Origin: Woeseiaceae bacterium
Lineage (GTDB): Bacteria; Pseudomonadota; Gammaproteobacteria; Steroidobacterales; Woeseiaceae
Assembly (NCBI GenBank): GCA_030066655.1
Contig: JASJBE010000009.1
Coordinates: 1 to 60,634 of the forward strand
Direction of reading: 5' to 3'
DNA: 60,634 nucleotides
The position numbers and the translations under genes are program-made. This document shows positions 46,862 to 57,187 of the stretch, one piece after another. The notes under the pieces are model-generated. The model saw nothing but the letters and a program-made list of their open reading frames with translations. It searched no databases and had not been told where the DNA came from. Numbering within the stretch: position 1 is the first letter of the stretch; every line of letters begins with the position of its first letter.

Positions 46862-47152
46862 TTAGCCTTCGATCACTGCCATGATGTCGTCTTCCTTCAT
46901 CACGAGCAGCTCGTCGCCTTCAACTTTGACCTCGGTGCCGGCGTACTTGCCGAACAGAACCGTGTCACCCACTTTGACATCCAGACCGCGAACGTCGCCG
47001 TTCTCCAGAATCTTGCCGTTGCCGGCAGCGATGACTTCACCCTTGATCGGCTTTTCCGTCGCCGCGTCAGGAATAACGATGCCACCAGCGGACATGCGCT
47101 CTTCTTCCATACGCTTGACGATTACCCGATCATGAAGCGGACGAATCTTCAT
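46862..47152 (-). CDS. groES: Co-chaperonin GroES
   Basis: A 96-residue GroES lid subunit ([12 protein letters not shown] at the start; the mobile loop contains Ser-Ala-Gly-Gly-Ile-Val-Ile-Pro). It is the first gene of groESL, and a CIRCE element sits in its upstream region. Confidence 0.99.
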   Translation of the reverse strand: MKIRPLHDRVIVKRMEEERMSAGGIVIPDAATEKPIKGEVIAAGNGKILENGDVRGLDVKVGDTVLFGKYAGTEVKVEGDELLVMKEDDIMAVIEG

Positions 47153-47215
47153 GTGTCTATCTCCTGTAAACTATTGTTTTATAACCGATTTATGGCGGTT
47201 TTACGCGAGCCGCTG

Positions 47216-47242
47216 TTAGCACTCGGCCGCGAGGAGTGCCAA
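47216..47242 (-). promoter_or_regulatory. CIRCE operator (HrcA binding site) of groESL
   Basis: TTAGCACTC (47216-47224), a 9-base spacer and GAGTGCCAA (47234-47242) match the CIRCE consensus TTAGCACTC-N9-GAGTGCTAA with one mismatch. It lies directly downstream of the predicted groES promoter, so HrcA would repress by blocking transcription. hrcA itself is not in the window. The rest of the 318-base gap 47153-47470 holds the groES leader and the unresolved dsbD upstream region. Confidence 0.9.
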
Positions 47243-47269
47243 TAATAGTCATCGATCGTTGAAATTCAA
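47242..47269 (-). promoter_or_regulatory. Sigma-70 promoter of groESL
   Basis: On the minus strand -35 TTGAAT (47264-47269) and -10 TATTAT (47242-47247) are 16 bases apart, immediately upstream of the CIRCE element. The CTTGAAT also fits half of a sigma-32 -35, but no sigma-32 -10 was seen. Confidence 0.65.
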
Positions 47270-47470
47270 GGGATGCGGCCCGACATTTTGTCCAATCGCC
47301 GACGCCGCTGCTGCCCACCCGCCAGCCCCGATGTTTCGAGCGAAAACTCGAACTGTGTCGATGACAGCGGTAGATTTCCACGTAACAATGCGGTCGGTTT
47401 AGCGGTCTCCTGACATGTCGACAGCGGTCAGCATGTCCGACCCGGGCACCGCAGGAATTACAGAACGACT

Positions 47471-49774
47471 ATGATTTTGAAACGCTTAAGCTGGTTGTTA
47501 TTGCTCGTGGCCGCGCCATTGCTGGCGCAGGACCGGCCATCGCCGCCCGACGAAGTCTTCAAGTACGCCGTCTTCGACGCCGGTGATGCGCTCGAAGTCG
47601 ACTGGTTTGTCGACGACGGGGCCTACATGTATCGCAAGGCCTTCGACTTCAAGAGCGGCGACCCGGCGATCGTATTCGGCGACGTGGAGTACCCGGACGG
47701 CGAGATTCACAGCGATGAGTTCCTCGGCGAGCAGGAAATCTACCGCGGTAGTTTCCTGGTGCGTATCCCGTACACCGTGAACGGATCCAAGCCTGCGAAG
47801 GTGCCGCTCACGATCGACAGCCGTGGCTGCCTCGATTCCGGCTTCTGCTACGCGCCGACGACGTGGATTGAGACCGTCTCGCTGAAATCGGCGGTCGCTA
47901 CTCAGAAGCTCGATTTCAACTCGCTCGGGAGCAACGCGCAGTCAGATTTTCCGCCGCCTGAGGCAGTCTTCTTCCCGGACGTCTTCGTCGTCGACGGTAA
48001 CACTGTCGAAGTGGGCATCCGCATCGAGCCCGATTACTACGTGTACCGCGACAAGATTTCGGTCGCGGTGAAGAGCGGGGCGGCCCGTGCCACGAGCCTC
48101 GAGCTGCCGGACGGCAAGATGAAGAACGACCAGTTCTTCGGCGAACAGGAAGTCTACTACCTCGAAGCCGTGGGACGCGTCGCGGTCGCTCGCGGTACGA
48201 CAGAGCCCACGACGGTTGAATTCGAGGTTGGCTACCAGGGTTGTGCCGAGGGCGGCCTGTGCTACTTGCCGATCAAGGACGTCATCGCCGTCGAACTCCC
48301 CGCCGTCGACAAGGTCGATGATTTGTCAGCCTTCGGCGTCGCGGCAGTCAGCGACCCGACCGCCGGCGGATCGACGTCGTCGGGCGCAACAACGGCTGGC
48401 GTAACGCAAGCAGCCGCGGCAGGCGCCGCCCCGGTCTCTGAACAGGGTCGGCTGGCCAGTATCATTACAGGCTCCAGCCTGTGGATCGTCATCGCAACTT
48501 TCTTCGGCGCAGGGCTGTTACTGGCCTTCACGCCCTGCGTGCTGCCGATGATCCCGATCCTGTCGGGCATCATTGCCGGCGACGGAGACAATGTCAGCCC
48601 GATACGAGGCTTCACGCTGTCGCTGAGCTATGTCATGGGCATGGCATTGGTTTACACGGCTGCCGGCATCGTCGCAGCGGCCGCCGGTTTGCAGCTGCAG
48701 GCCGCCTTTAATGCACCGTGGGTACTGATCGTCTTCGCAGGACTGTTTGTCGTCCTCGCGATGAGCATGTTCGGCATGTTTGAGCTGCAGATGCCGAGCA
48801 GCATTCAGAGCCGCCTGGCGGCAGCCTCGGGCAACCAGAAAAGCGGCACGATGGTTGGCGCGTTTGTCATGGGCGCCCTGTCGTCCCTGATCGTTACCGC
48901 CTGCGTCGCTCCGCCACTGGTCGCAACGCTGACCGTCATCGGGCAAACCGGTGACATGCTGCGCGGCGGTCTCGCGTTGTTCGCGATGAGCCTCGGCATG
49001 GGTGCTCCGCTGCTGCTGGTGGGCGCGTCTGCCGGACAGCTTCTGCCGAAAGCCGGCGCCTGGATGGAAGCCGTCAAGGGAGCGTTTGGCTTCATGATGC
49101 TCGCGCTTGCGATCTGGATGCTGTCGCGCTTTTTGCCGGGCGAGATTACGCTCGCGCTGTGGGCGGTGCTCGTGTTCATGGCCGGCGTCTTCCTCGGTGG
49201 CCTGACGTCACTGGGCGCCGACTCTACGGCGGCACAGAAACTCGGCAAGGGCTTCGGCACGCTCGGCATGATCTACGGCGTCCTGTTGCTGCTGGGCTCA
49301 CTGACCGGTGGCACCAATCCATTGCAGCCGCTCGCGAGCGTCAACCTGGGCGGCGGCGAAGCCGTCAAGGAAGAGAAGCTTCAATTCCAGATCATCAAGA
49401 CGGTTGACGACCTCGATCACGAGGTCGCGCTGGCGGCGAGCCAGGGCAAGACGGTAATGCTGGATTTCTGGGCCGAGTGGTGCGTTTCGTGTAAGGAGAT
49501 GGAGGCCTTCACCTTTACGGACGAAGAAGTTCAGGCCACACTAGCGGGCACCGTGCTGCTGAAGGCGGATGTAACCGCCAACGACGAAGCCGACCAGGCG
49601 CTCCTGGCACGCTTCGGCGTCTTCGGCCCGCCTACGATCATTTTCTTCGGCCCGGACGGACAGCAACGGCACGGTTACGAGGTCGTCGGGTATATGAAAG
49701 CAGCGTCTTTCTCGGAGCATGTGCGTCAGGCATTCTCACAGTCGGCGGCCATTACCGCGCAAATAACAGAATAG
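47471..49774 (+). CDS. dsbD: Protein-disulfide reductase DsbD with tandem N-terminal domains
   Basis: A 767-residue inner-membrane reductant conduit that brings electrons from cytoplasmic thioredoxin to the periplasm. After a signal (cleavage near Leu-Ala-Gln) there are two copies of the N-terminal DsbD-alpha domain, each ending in a Cx5C pair: Cys120/Cys126 and Cys258/Cys264. The transmembrane beta domain has Thr-Pro-Cys-Val-Leu-Pro (Cys356) and Thr-Ala-Cys-Val-Ala-Pro, and the C-terminal thioredoxin domain has Trp-Cys-Val-Ser-Cys. E. coli DsbD (about 565 residues) has one alpha domain. A TlpA-like gene follows by 7 bases. Confidence 0.93.
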   Translation: MILKRLSWLLLLVAAPLLAQDRPSPPDEVFKYAVFDAGDALEVDWFVDDGAYMYRKAFDFKSGDPAIVFGDVEYPDGEIHSDEFLGEQEIYRGSFLVRIPYTVNGSKPAKVPLTIDSRGCLDSGFCYAPTTWIETVSLKSAVATQKLDFNSLGSNAQSDFPPPEAVFFPDVFVVDGNTVEVGIRIEPDYYVYRDKISVAVKSGAARATSLELPDGKMKNDQFFGEQEVYYLEAVGRVAVARGTTEPTTVEFEVGYQGCAEGGLCYLPIKDVIAVELPAVDKVDDLSAFGVAAVSDPTAGGSTSSGATTAGVTQAAAAGAAPVSEQGRLASIITGSSLWIVIATFFGAGLLLAFTPCVLPMIPILSGIIAGDGDNVSPIRGFTLSLSYVMGMALVYTAAGIVAAAAGLQLQAAFNAPWVLIVFAGLFVVLAMSMFGMFELQMPSSIQSRLAAASGNQKSGTMVGAFVMGALSSLIVTACVAPPLVATLTVIGQTGDMLRGGLALFAMSLGMGAPLLLVGASAGQLLPKAGAWMEAVKGAFGFMMLALAIWMLSRFLPGEITLALWAVLVFMAGVFLGGLTSLGADSTAAQKLGKGFGTLGMIYGVLLLLGSLTGGTNPLQPLASVNLGGGEAVKEEKLQFQIIKTVDDLDHEVALAASQGKTVMLDFWAEWCVSCKEMEAFTFTDEEVQATLAGTVLLKADVTANDEADQALLARFGVFGPPTIIFFGPDGQQRHGYEVVGYMKAASFSEHVRQAFSQSAAITAQITE

Positions 49775-49781
49775 GAATTCC

Positions 49782-50408
<627 letters not shown>

Positions 50409-50556
50409 GGTACCCCCGGCAGCTGACGTTGACGCGGGTCATCGGCCCGTGAACCTGAGCCCGTCATCCCCGGGCCTGCGAGAAACTTGTACCTTTCTGG
50501 TGCAATGGGGTTAGAATTGCGGGCATCTTCGGCAATCTGGCCGCCAACGTCGCCAA

Positions 50557-50997
50557 ATGTCCAAATTTCTTCTGCTAAACGGGCCTAACCTGAACCTGCT
50601 GGGCGATCGCGAGCCCGGCGTTTACGGGTCGACGCGGCTCGCCGACATCGAGGCCCGCTGTACCGAGCTCGCGGCGGAGCTGGGGCACGAGCTGGAGTGC
50701 TTCCAGAGCAATGCCGAACATGACCTGATCGACCGGGTACAGTCGGCCGCCGCCGATGGCTTCGTGTTCACGTTGTTTAACCCGGGCGGCTTCACGCACT
50801 CAAGCGTCGCGCTTCGCGACGCCTTTCTCGCGGTCAAGATGCCCTTCATCGAGATTCACCTGAGCAACACCTTTGCCAGGGAAGACTTCAGACACAAGAG
50901 CTACTTCAGCGACATTGCAACGGGCTGCCTGTTCGGACTCGGCGCATACGCCTACGAACTGGCGATACTCGCAGCACACCGCCAGGCCAACAATTAA
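50557..50997 (+). CDS. aroQ: Type II 3-dehydroquinate dehydratase AroQ
   Basis: A 146-residue shikimate-pathway enzyme. The family signature Leu-Leu-Asn-Gly-Pro-Asn-Leu-Asn-Leu-Leu-Gly is at residues 5-15, the catalytic Tyr is in Val-Tyr-Gly (about 23), and Asn-Pro-Gly-Gly-Phe-Thr-His-Ser (about 75-82) carries active-site residues. It leads into accBC, the conserved gammaproteobacterial order. A weak promoter (TAGAAT at 50512-50517) lies upstream. Confidence 0.96.
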   Translation: MSKFLLLNGPNLNLLGDREPGVYGSTRLADIEARCTELAAELGHELECFQSNAEHDLIDRVQSAAADGFVFTLFNPGGFTHSSVALRDAFLAVKMPFIEIHLSNTFAREDFRHKSYFSDIATGCLFGLGAYAYELAILAAHRQANN

Positions 50998-51011
50998 ACG
51001 GGAAAAAGCGG

Positions 51012-51500
51012 ATGGACATAAGAAAAGTAAAAAAACTGATCGAGCTGCTGGACGAATCCGGCATCGCTGAAATTGAAATAACGGAGGGCGAAGAGTCCGT
51101 TCGCATCAGCCGCTACGCGCAGGGAGCACCGGCCGCAGCGCCGGCTCCCCTACCCGTCGCAGCACCGGCACCGGCGGCGCCCGCTGCGCCCGTCCCGGCC
51201 GAAGCTGCAGCGCCGGCCCCCGCCGCCGCTCCGTCACCAGTCGAAGACGACGGCTACGAGGTCAAGTCGCCGATGGTCGGCACCTTCTACTCGGCATCGT
51301 CACCGGGCTCCGCTCCCTACGTACAGGTTGGCGACCGAGTCAGCGAGGGCGATACGGTCTGCATCATCGAGGCCATGAAGATGATGAACCAGATCGAGGC
51401 GGACGTATCCGGCGTGATCAAGTCGATTCGCATTCAGAACGGCGAGCCGGTCGAATACGGGCAGACGCTGTTCGTGATCGACCAGCGCGCCGGCGATTGA
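51012..51500 (+). CDS. accB: Biotin carboxyl carrier protein of acetyl-CoA carboxylase
   Basis: A 162-residue BCCP. The biotinylation motif Glu-Ala-Met-Lys-Met-Met (Lys at about 122) is in the C-terminal lipoyl-like domain; a Pro/Ala-rich linker of about 45 residues separates it from the short N-terminal helical domain. It is followed by accC with a 7-base gap. Confidence 0.97.
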   Translation: MDIRKVKKLIELLDESGIAEIEITEGEESVRISRYAQGAPAAAPAPLPVAAPAPAAPAAPVPAEAAAPAPAAAPSPVEDDGYEVKSPMVGTFYSASSPGSAPYVQVGDRVSEGDTVCIIEAMKMMNQIEADVSGVIKSIRIQNGEPVEYGQTLFVIDQRAGD

Positions 51501-51507
51501 TAAGCCG

Positions 51508-52851
51508 ATGCTCGAGAAAATCCTCATAGCGAATCGCGGGGAAATTGCGCTCCGCGTCTTAAGGGCCTGTCGGGAACTCGGCATCAAGACGGTCGCCGTG
51601 CACTCGTCCGCCGACAACAACCTGAAGCATGTTCTGCTGGCTGACGAGACCGTGTGCATCGGCCCGCCCGCATCGACAGAGAGCTACCTCAACATGCCGG
51701 CGATCATCTCGGCCGCAGAAGTCACCGACGCCGTCGGCATACATCCGGGCTACGGCTTCCTGTCGGAGAACGCAGACTTCGCGGAGCGCGTCGAAGAGTC
51801 CGGTTTCACGTTCATCGGTCCGCCAGCCTCGGCCATTCGCCTGATGGGAGACAAGGTGTCTGCGATCAGGGCGATGAAAGCCGCCGGCGTGCCGTGCGTG
51901 CCCGGTTCAGACGGCCCGCTCGGGGACGATACCGACGAGAACATACGACTGGCGCGTGAGATTGGTTACCCGATCATCATCAAGGCATCCGGTGGCGGCG
52001 GCGGCCGCGGTATGCGCGTCGTGCACTCCGAAGCCAACCTGACGTCCGCCATTACCGTGACGAAGGCAGAGGCCCGCGCCGCATTTGATAACGACGTCGT
52101 CTACATGGAGAAGTTCCTGGAGGCACCGCGCCACGTCGAGTTCCAGCTGCTGGCCGACGGCCAGGGCAATGCGATCCACTTGGGTGAGCGCGACTGCTCG
52201 ATGCAGCGTCGCCACCAGAAAGTCGTCGAGGAAGCGCCGGCGCCTGGCATCACGCAGGAACAGCGTGACCGTATCGGCGAACGCTGCGTCAACGCCTGCC
52301 TCGAGATCGGTTATCGCAGTGCCGGTACGTTCGAGTTCCTGTACGAGAACGGCGAGTTCTACTTCATCGAGATGAACACCCGACTGCAGGTCGAGCACCC
52401 GGTCACGGAGATGATCACCGGCGTCGACCTCGTACGCGAGCAGCTGCGCATCGCGAGCGGCGAGAAGCTCTCGATCAAGCAGGAGGACGTCAAGATCCAG
52501 GGGCATTCGATCGAGTGTCGCATCAACGCGGAAGATCCCAAGACCTTCATGCCATCGCCGGGCATGGTGAACCTGTATCACGCGCCGGGCGGACCCGGAG
52601 TCCGCGTGGAGACGCACCTGTACAGCGGCTATCGTGTACCACCGTTCTACGATTCGATGATCGGCAAACTGGTCACCCATGGGCAGGATCGTGATGCGGC
52701 GTTTGCGCGCATGAAGAACGCGCTGTCGGAGATGGTCGTCGAAGGCATCAAGACGAACATCCCGCTGCACCAGGAGATCTTCCAGCACGCGGCATTCCAG
52801 CAGGGCGGCACGGACATTCACTACCTCGAAAAACGCCTCGGCCTGACTTGA
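51508..52851 (+). CDS. accC: Biotin carboxylase subunit of acetyl-CoA carboxylase
   Basis: A 447-residue ATP-grasp enzyme that carboxylates the biotin on AccB. The N-terminus is [14 protein letters not shown], the glycine-rich ATP loop is [11 protein letters not shown] (about 159-169), and [10 protein letters not shown] is conserved. The length is normal. It is cotranscribed with accB. Confidence 0.98.
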   Translation: MLEKILIANRGEIALRVLRACRELGIKTVAVHSSADNNLKHVLLADETVCIGPPASTESYLNMPAIISAAEVTDAVGIHPGYGFLSENADFAERVEESGFTFIGPPASAIRLMGDKVSAIRAMKAAGVPCVPGSDGPLGDDTDENIRLAREIGYPIIIKASGGGGGRGMRVVHSEANLTSAITVTKAEARAAFDNDVVYMEKFLEAPRHVEFQLLADGQGNAIHLGERDCSMQRRHQKVVEEAPAPGITQEQRDRIGERCVNACLEIGYRSAGTFEFLYENGEFYFIEMNTRLQVEHPVTEMITGVDLVREQLRIASGEKLSIKQEDVKIQGHSIECRINAEDPKTFMPSPGMVNLYHAPGGPGVRVETHLYSGYRVPPFYDSMIGKLVTHGQDRDAAFARMKNALSEMVVEGIKTNIPLHQEIFQHAAFQQGGTDIHYLEKRLGLT

Positions 52852-52901
52852 GGCGCAGACGATTCCGGGCGCATAGTCCCGGAGCCGGTGGATAGCACTC
52901 A

Positions 52902-53792
52902 GTGACCTGGCAGCAGTTCATACTCTCACTCGAATCGCTGGAACCGGCTTCCGTCGAGGAGGCCTTGCTTGAGCTAGGCGCTGCGTCAGTCACGTACAGC
53001 GATGCTGCGGACGACCCGGTGCTCGAGCCCGGCGTCGGCGAGACACCGCTGTGGAACCGAACGCGCATCACCGCGCTGTTCGACGACAGCATTACCGTCG
53101 ATCGCATCGTCGACAGCCTGTGCGCAGCGCTTGGCCTGCCGGAATTGCCGGAGCACCGATTGGAGACCCTCGAGGACCGTGACTGGGAACGCGAGTGGAT
53201 GGTCGACCTCGCGCCGATGCGATTCGGGCGGAGACTGTGGATCTGCCCCGGCGACCAGGACTTAGGAGTCGAAGGCGCCGTCACCGTCCAGCTCGACCCG
53301 GGACTTGCCTTCGGCACCGGCACGCACCCGACGACAGCGATGTGCCTCGAATGGCTCGATCAGCTCGACCTGGGTGGCGCCCGCGTCCTCGACTACGGCT
53401 GCGGTTCGGGCGTACTTGCCGTCGCGGCGATGAAGCTCGGGGCCGCCTCGGCGGACGGCATCGATATCGACCCGCAGGCCCTGCTCGCGACCGAGCAGAA
53501 TGCCCGGCGAAATAGTGTCACGGTCGGAATCATCGACGATCCGGCAGCGATTTCGGGCCAATATGACGTGCTACTGGCCAATATCCTCGCCGGGCCGCTT
53601 GTAGAACTTGCGAACCAGCTCTCAGAATATGTCAAAAGCGACGGTAGACTGGCATTATCTGGAGTCCTTGAAAAACAGGCCGCAAGTGTTCGAAAAGCTT
53701 ATGAGCATCGCATCGAGTTTGAAGAACAGAAGGAGATGCACCAGGACGGACAGACCTGGGTGCGGCTCAGCGGCCGACGAATAGCGAGCTAG
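52902..53792 (+). CDS. prmA: Ribosomal protein L11 methyltransferase PrmA
   Basis: A 296-residue SAM methyltransferase that trimethylates ribosomal protein L11. It has Gly-Thr-Gly-Thr-His-Pro-Thr-Thr (about 141-148), SAM motif Val-Leu-Asp-Tyr-Gly-Cys-Gly-Ser-Gly (about 164-172) and the Asn-Ile-Leu-Ala-Gly-Pro-Leu motif IV. GTG 52902 gives the usual start. It ends 2 bases before the next gene. Confidence 0.96.
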   Translation: MTWQQFILSLESLEPASVEEALLELGAASVTYSDAADDPVLEPGVGETPLWNRTRITALFDDSITVDRIVDSLCAALGLPELPEHRLETLEDRDWEREWMVDLAPMRFGRRLWICPGDQDLGVEGAVTVQLDPGLAFGTGTHPTTAMCLEWLDQLDLGGARVLDYGCGSGVLAVAAMKLGAASADGIDIDPQALLATEQNARRNSVTVGIIDDPAAISGQYDVLLANILAGPLVELANQLSEYVKSDGRLALSGVLEKQAASVRKAYEHRIEFEEQKEMHQDGQTWVRLSGRRIAS

Positions 53793-53794
53793 CC

Positions 53795-56700
53795 GTGTAT
53801 ACACAGTGTCCCGAATGCGGATCCGCGTTTCGCGTGACTGCCGAGGTCTTGAAACAGGCCGCCGGCATGGTGCGCTGTGGCAGCTGTGGTCATGCCTTCA
53901 ACTCGCTGGAATACCTGTCAGAGCAGAAACCGGGTGAAACACAGCCCGAACCCGAACCCTCGATCCCTGAGCTGAAGCCTGAACCGCAGCAGTCAGTCGA
54001 ACCTGACAGCGAAACCGAGGCACCGCAGTCAATCTCCGCGGAACAGAGTGCCGCGCTCCTGAAAACCCTGGACCAACTCGCGGGTGACGAAATTGTCATC
54101 GAGGACACCGGGGTCGAATGGCGCGTACTCGGCAATGAAGACGACAGCGACGACGACTCGGAAACGGCTTTCGACCCGTCAGAAACCGACGTTTCTCACC
54201 TGGATGCCGACACCGAGATCGATTTCAGCGACAGCGACGATGTCGATGAAAAACTGGTCGAGAGCGACAACACCGGCATCTGGATCGTCGGCGATAGCCG
54301 GCCAGCGGGCTCTGAAGGACCCGGCGTTTTCGATGACCCGACCGAAACCATCGTCGACGAGACGGAGTTCTTTGACTCCGGCTCGACCAAGGTCGATCAA
54401 GTTCTCGAGGGCACGCCCACGCCGGTTGATGAGGTGCTCGAGGCGGGCGGCACCAACATCGAAAACGCCGAGCTGTTCCAGACCCAGATGATGGGCACAA
54501 CCCCGCCGGACACGAATGCCGAGCTCTTCCAGACGCAGGCGATGAGCTCTGCGCCTGCCCAGGAGAACGCGGAGCTGTTCGAGACCCAGACGATGGGCAC
54601 GGCGACATCGGCAGAGAGCGCAGACCTGTTCCAGACCCAACAGATCGATCCGCCAATCCCCGAAACCGCGGACGACGTCGAGGCGCCTGCCGAGCAAATG
54701 CGCTTCGACGACAACACACCGCTGCCTGACGACTTCCTCGACGACGAAGTATCGGCAGCTCAACCACCAGACACAGCCCCGCCAGCGGCGGAAGACGTGC
54801 ACACAGAGACCCACGCAGAGCGGCAGAGCCCGATCGCACTCAGCGAACCTGACGAATGGGAGCAGCTGCTGGACGAGTTCGACGAGCTGCTGGCGACCGA
54901 TCTCGATTCCGCATCTGCCGTCAACGGCAGCGTTGAGGCTGCAACGGTCGATTCGGGCGGCACGTCGATCGAAGACGACCTGATGTCGGCCGCATTCGAG
55001 AATGACCAGCCCGACTCGGGTCTCGGTAAGGACCTGGACGCGTCGATTGAAGAGGACCTGATGACGGCGGCCTTCGATATCGAAGAGGCTGAAGACAAGG
55101 AGTCATCCAATGAAGACAAACAGATTGCGGAGGCCGCAGACGGCGAAGAGGCTGCAGCGGAATCGACGACTGACGATGAGCTGGGAGAAGCAGCATCGGA
55201 CGATGTTGCTTCGGATCAGAAGCACGAGCCAGTCGAAGTAGAAGCGCGCGCCGACGATGAGGCTGACCCGGCAGCCGAGCAGGAGTTTATCGAGGCGGAA
55301 GCTCAGGCCGATGACGTTGCCAGTCATTTTGCTGAGACAAGCGCTGAGCTCGGTGACGTGCTTGACGAGGCCAGCCGACTGGCAGAATCGCTGGACGATG
55401 AATCCGGCCGATTCAAGCTCGACGGCGACGAAGCAGTCGTTGATACCGACGTTCCCGGGGAGGAACGCCGCAGCGGCAGCCCGGGCGATGAATCGATCGC
55501 CGAGGAATTGAGAGCGATTGACGAGGCGTCTGCCGCGCACGAACTCGGCCACAGTGAAGATGAGGCGCCGGAAGCCCTGAGCGACGAGTCCAGTGCTGAA
55601 GAAGCGGAGGAACGGGCACTTGAGGCGCAAGCCGAAGAGGACAGTGACGCCGAGCAACTGGAGGCGCTGGACGAAGAAACCGATGCCGGGGAAGCTGAAG
55701 AAGACGAGCGTCAAGCGCTGGACGTCGAGTCGGGCGCAGAGAACGTTGAAGAAGACGAACTGGCCGCGCTCGACGATGAATCTGCAGCCGAAGCGGATAC
55801 TGAAGGCGACGGAGAGGAAAAGGCGGACGAAGAGCTGGCCCCGTCGGATGTCGAGGATGAGGACAGTGTCGAGGCGACAGACGACGAATCAGATGCTGAC
55901 GAAAAACTGGACCTCTCGACGATTCTCGATCCTGATGACGAGGGCCTGGTCGACGAAGGCGAAGCCGATCCGGATCGCAGCGATGATGACCTGCCTGAAC
56001 TCCATGACGTAGGCGATCACGACCGGCCCAAACATCACGTTCCGCCGATGACGGAGGAAGAAGAGACGATCAATAGGCTGATCGACCAGGACTTGCTGGC
56101 GATCGCGCAGGTCGACGATGAGGGATTTACGTCGACGATTGTCGTCGATGAAAGCGCAGCTCCTATCAAGGTGGAGACGGAGACGGTCATCATCGGTGAT
56201 CCCGATGAAAGAGAGTTGCCCGCGGAAGGTCAGGTTGGAGAGGCCATCGAACTCACGGAAACAAGCACCGGCATCTTTGGTCTTGGGACCGCGAAGTCGA
56301 CAGCGGACTCCGAGCCGGGTCGAGGTCGCACGGCGGGGATCGCAGCGGTGCTCGCCCTGCTCTCGATCGGCCTTGCCGGGCAGTTCGTCCATCAGAATCG
56401 GGAGTCGCTCGCAACGAACGCGACCTTCGCCAGCATCCTGAATCCCGTTTACGACAGCATGGGCATGCCGATAACGCCGAACTGGGACGTCAGCGGCTGG
56501 GACATCGCCAGGACGCAGGGCGCGACCGATGAACAGGACCAGCTGCTGACGATTTTCTCTGAGATTCGAAACACGTCGGAGACCGCCCTGCCCTATCCGG
56601 TCGTGACGCTATCGTTGACAGACCGCTACCAGGATTCCATCGGCGCCCTGATACTGGAACCCGGCGACTACCTGGCCACCGGCAAAAACGCGGACGGCCT

Positions 56701-56836
56701 CGTGCCGCCGGGCGGCAAATTCGAAGCCGTCATCCCGATCAACGAGCCGTCGGCGGAAGCCGTTGGTTACACGATCAACGCTTGCTACCGAACACCCAGC
56801 TCAGACTTGCGCTGCGCGATATCTGACTTCAAGTAA
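53795..56836 (+). CDS. Large acidic zinc-ribbon protein with DUF3426 C-terminus
   Basis: A 1013-residue protein. The N-terminal zinc ribbon (Cys5, Cys8, Cys28, Cys31) is the MJ0042/zinc-ribbon type found in front of DUF3426 domains. A very long acidic, low-complexity middle (about 40-840) follows, including four copies of a 17-residue unit beginning at residues 225, 242, 259 and 276 (Ala-Glu-Leu-Phe-Gln-Thr-Gln). One membrane helix (about 850-870) precedes a periplasmic DUF3426-like domain. It starts at GTG 53795, 2 bases after prmA. The zinc ribbon plus DUF3426 after prmA is common, but the family is usually 200-400 residues; function is unknown. Confidence 0.85.
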   Translation: MYTQCPECGSAFRVTAEVLKQAAGMVRCGSCGHAFNSLEYLSEQKPGETQPEPEPSIPELKPEPQQSVEPDSETEAPQSISAEQSAALLKTLDQLAGDEIVIEDTGVEWRVLGNEDDSDDDSETAFDPSETDVSHLDADTEIDFSDSDDVDEKLVESDNTGIWIVGDSRPAGSEGPGVFDDPTETIVDETEFFDSGSTKVDQVLEGTPTPVDEVLEAGGTNIENAELFQTQMMGTTPPDTNAELFQTQAMSSAPAQENAELFETQTMGTATSAESADLFQTQQIDPPIPETADDVEAPAEQMRFDDNTPLPDDFLDDEVSAAQPPDTAPPAAEDVHTETHAERQSPIALSEPDEWEQLLDEFDELLATDLDSASAVNGSVEAATVDSGGTSIEDDLMSAAFENDQPDSGLGKDLDASIEEDLMTAAFDIEEAEDKESSNEDKQIAEAADGEEAAAESTTDDELGEAASDDVASDQKHEPVEVEARADDEADPAAEQEFIEAEAQADDVASHFAETSAELGDVLDEASRLAESLDDESGRFKLDGDEAVVDTDVPGEERRSGSPGDESIAEELRAIDEASAAHELGHSEDEAPEALSDESSAEEAEERALEAQAEEDSDAEQLEALDEETDAGEAEEDERQALDVESGAENVEEDELAALDDESAAEADTEGDGEEKADEELAPSDVEDEDSVEATDDESDADEKLDLSTILDPDDEGLVDEGEADPDRSDDDLPELHDVGDHDRPKHHVPPMTEEEETINRLIDQDLLAIAQVDDEGFTSTIVVDESAAPIKVETETVIIGDPDERELPAEGQVGEAIELTETSTGIFGLGTAKSTADSEPGRGRTAGIAAVLALLSIGLAGQFVHQNRESLATNATFASILNPVYDSMGMPITPNWDVSGWDIARTQGATDEQDQLLTIFSEIRNTSETALPYPVVTLSLTDRYQDSIGALILEPGDYLATGKNADGLVPPGGKFEAVIPINEPSAEAVGYTINACYRTPSSDLRCAISDFK

Positions 56837-57031
56837 CAAGCTCGGGTATCCACCGGAGTACCACCACACTCCAACACGATCGGCCAGTTGCGTGAAGAAG
56901 CCACGGCGAGCAACGCTGCCCTCATCACAAGCAGCCTCACCCAGAGATCCCGCTCGCTGCCGCCAGGCCCAGGCTGCTCGGGTGGCTTCTCGCATGAACA
57001 CACTTTCGGTCCAATATTCACATCCGCTAGG

Positions 57032-57175
57032 TTCAAAGAGAAAAGCACCACCGACTTCGACGAAGCTGCTCTGGATGCGGTGAAAGGACTCCGTTACGCG
57101 CAGAGGTTCGTCGATGGCGAGGCGGTCGCCTGCACCGGAGTCACGACGAGGATCAGCTTCAAGATTGAAGACTGA
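57032..57175 (+). pseudogene. TonB C-terminal domain remnant
   Basis: The last 48 residues of an open frame (56888-57175) resemble the end of a TonB domain (Phe-Asp-Glu-Ala-Ala-Leu-Asp-Ala-Val-Lys...Arg-Ile-Ser-Phe-Lys-Ile-Glu-Asp). Upstream of about 57032 the frame looks non-coding, with no signal, anchor or proline-rich region. This is most likely the remnant of a truncated energy-transducer gene. The 351-base gap 56837-57187 holds nothing else I recognise. Confidence 0.5.
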
Positions 57176-57187
57176 CCTGCTTTTCGG

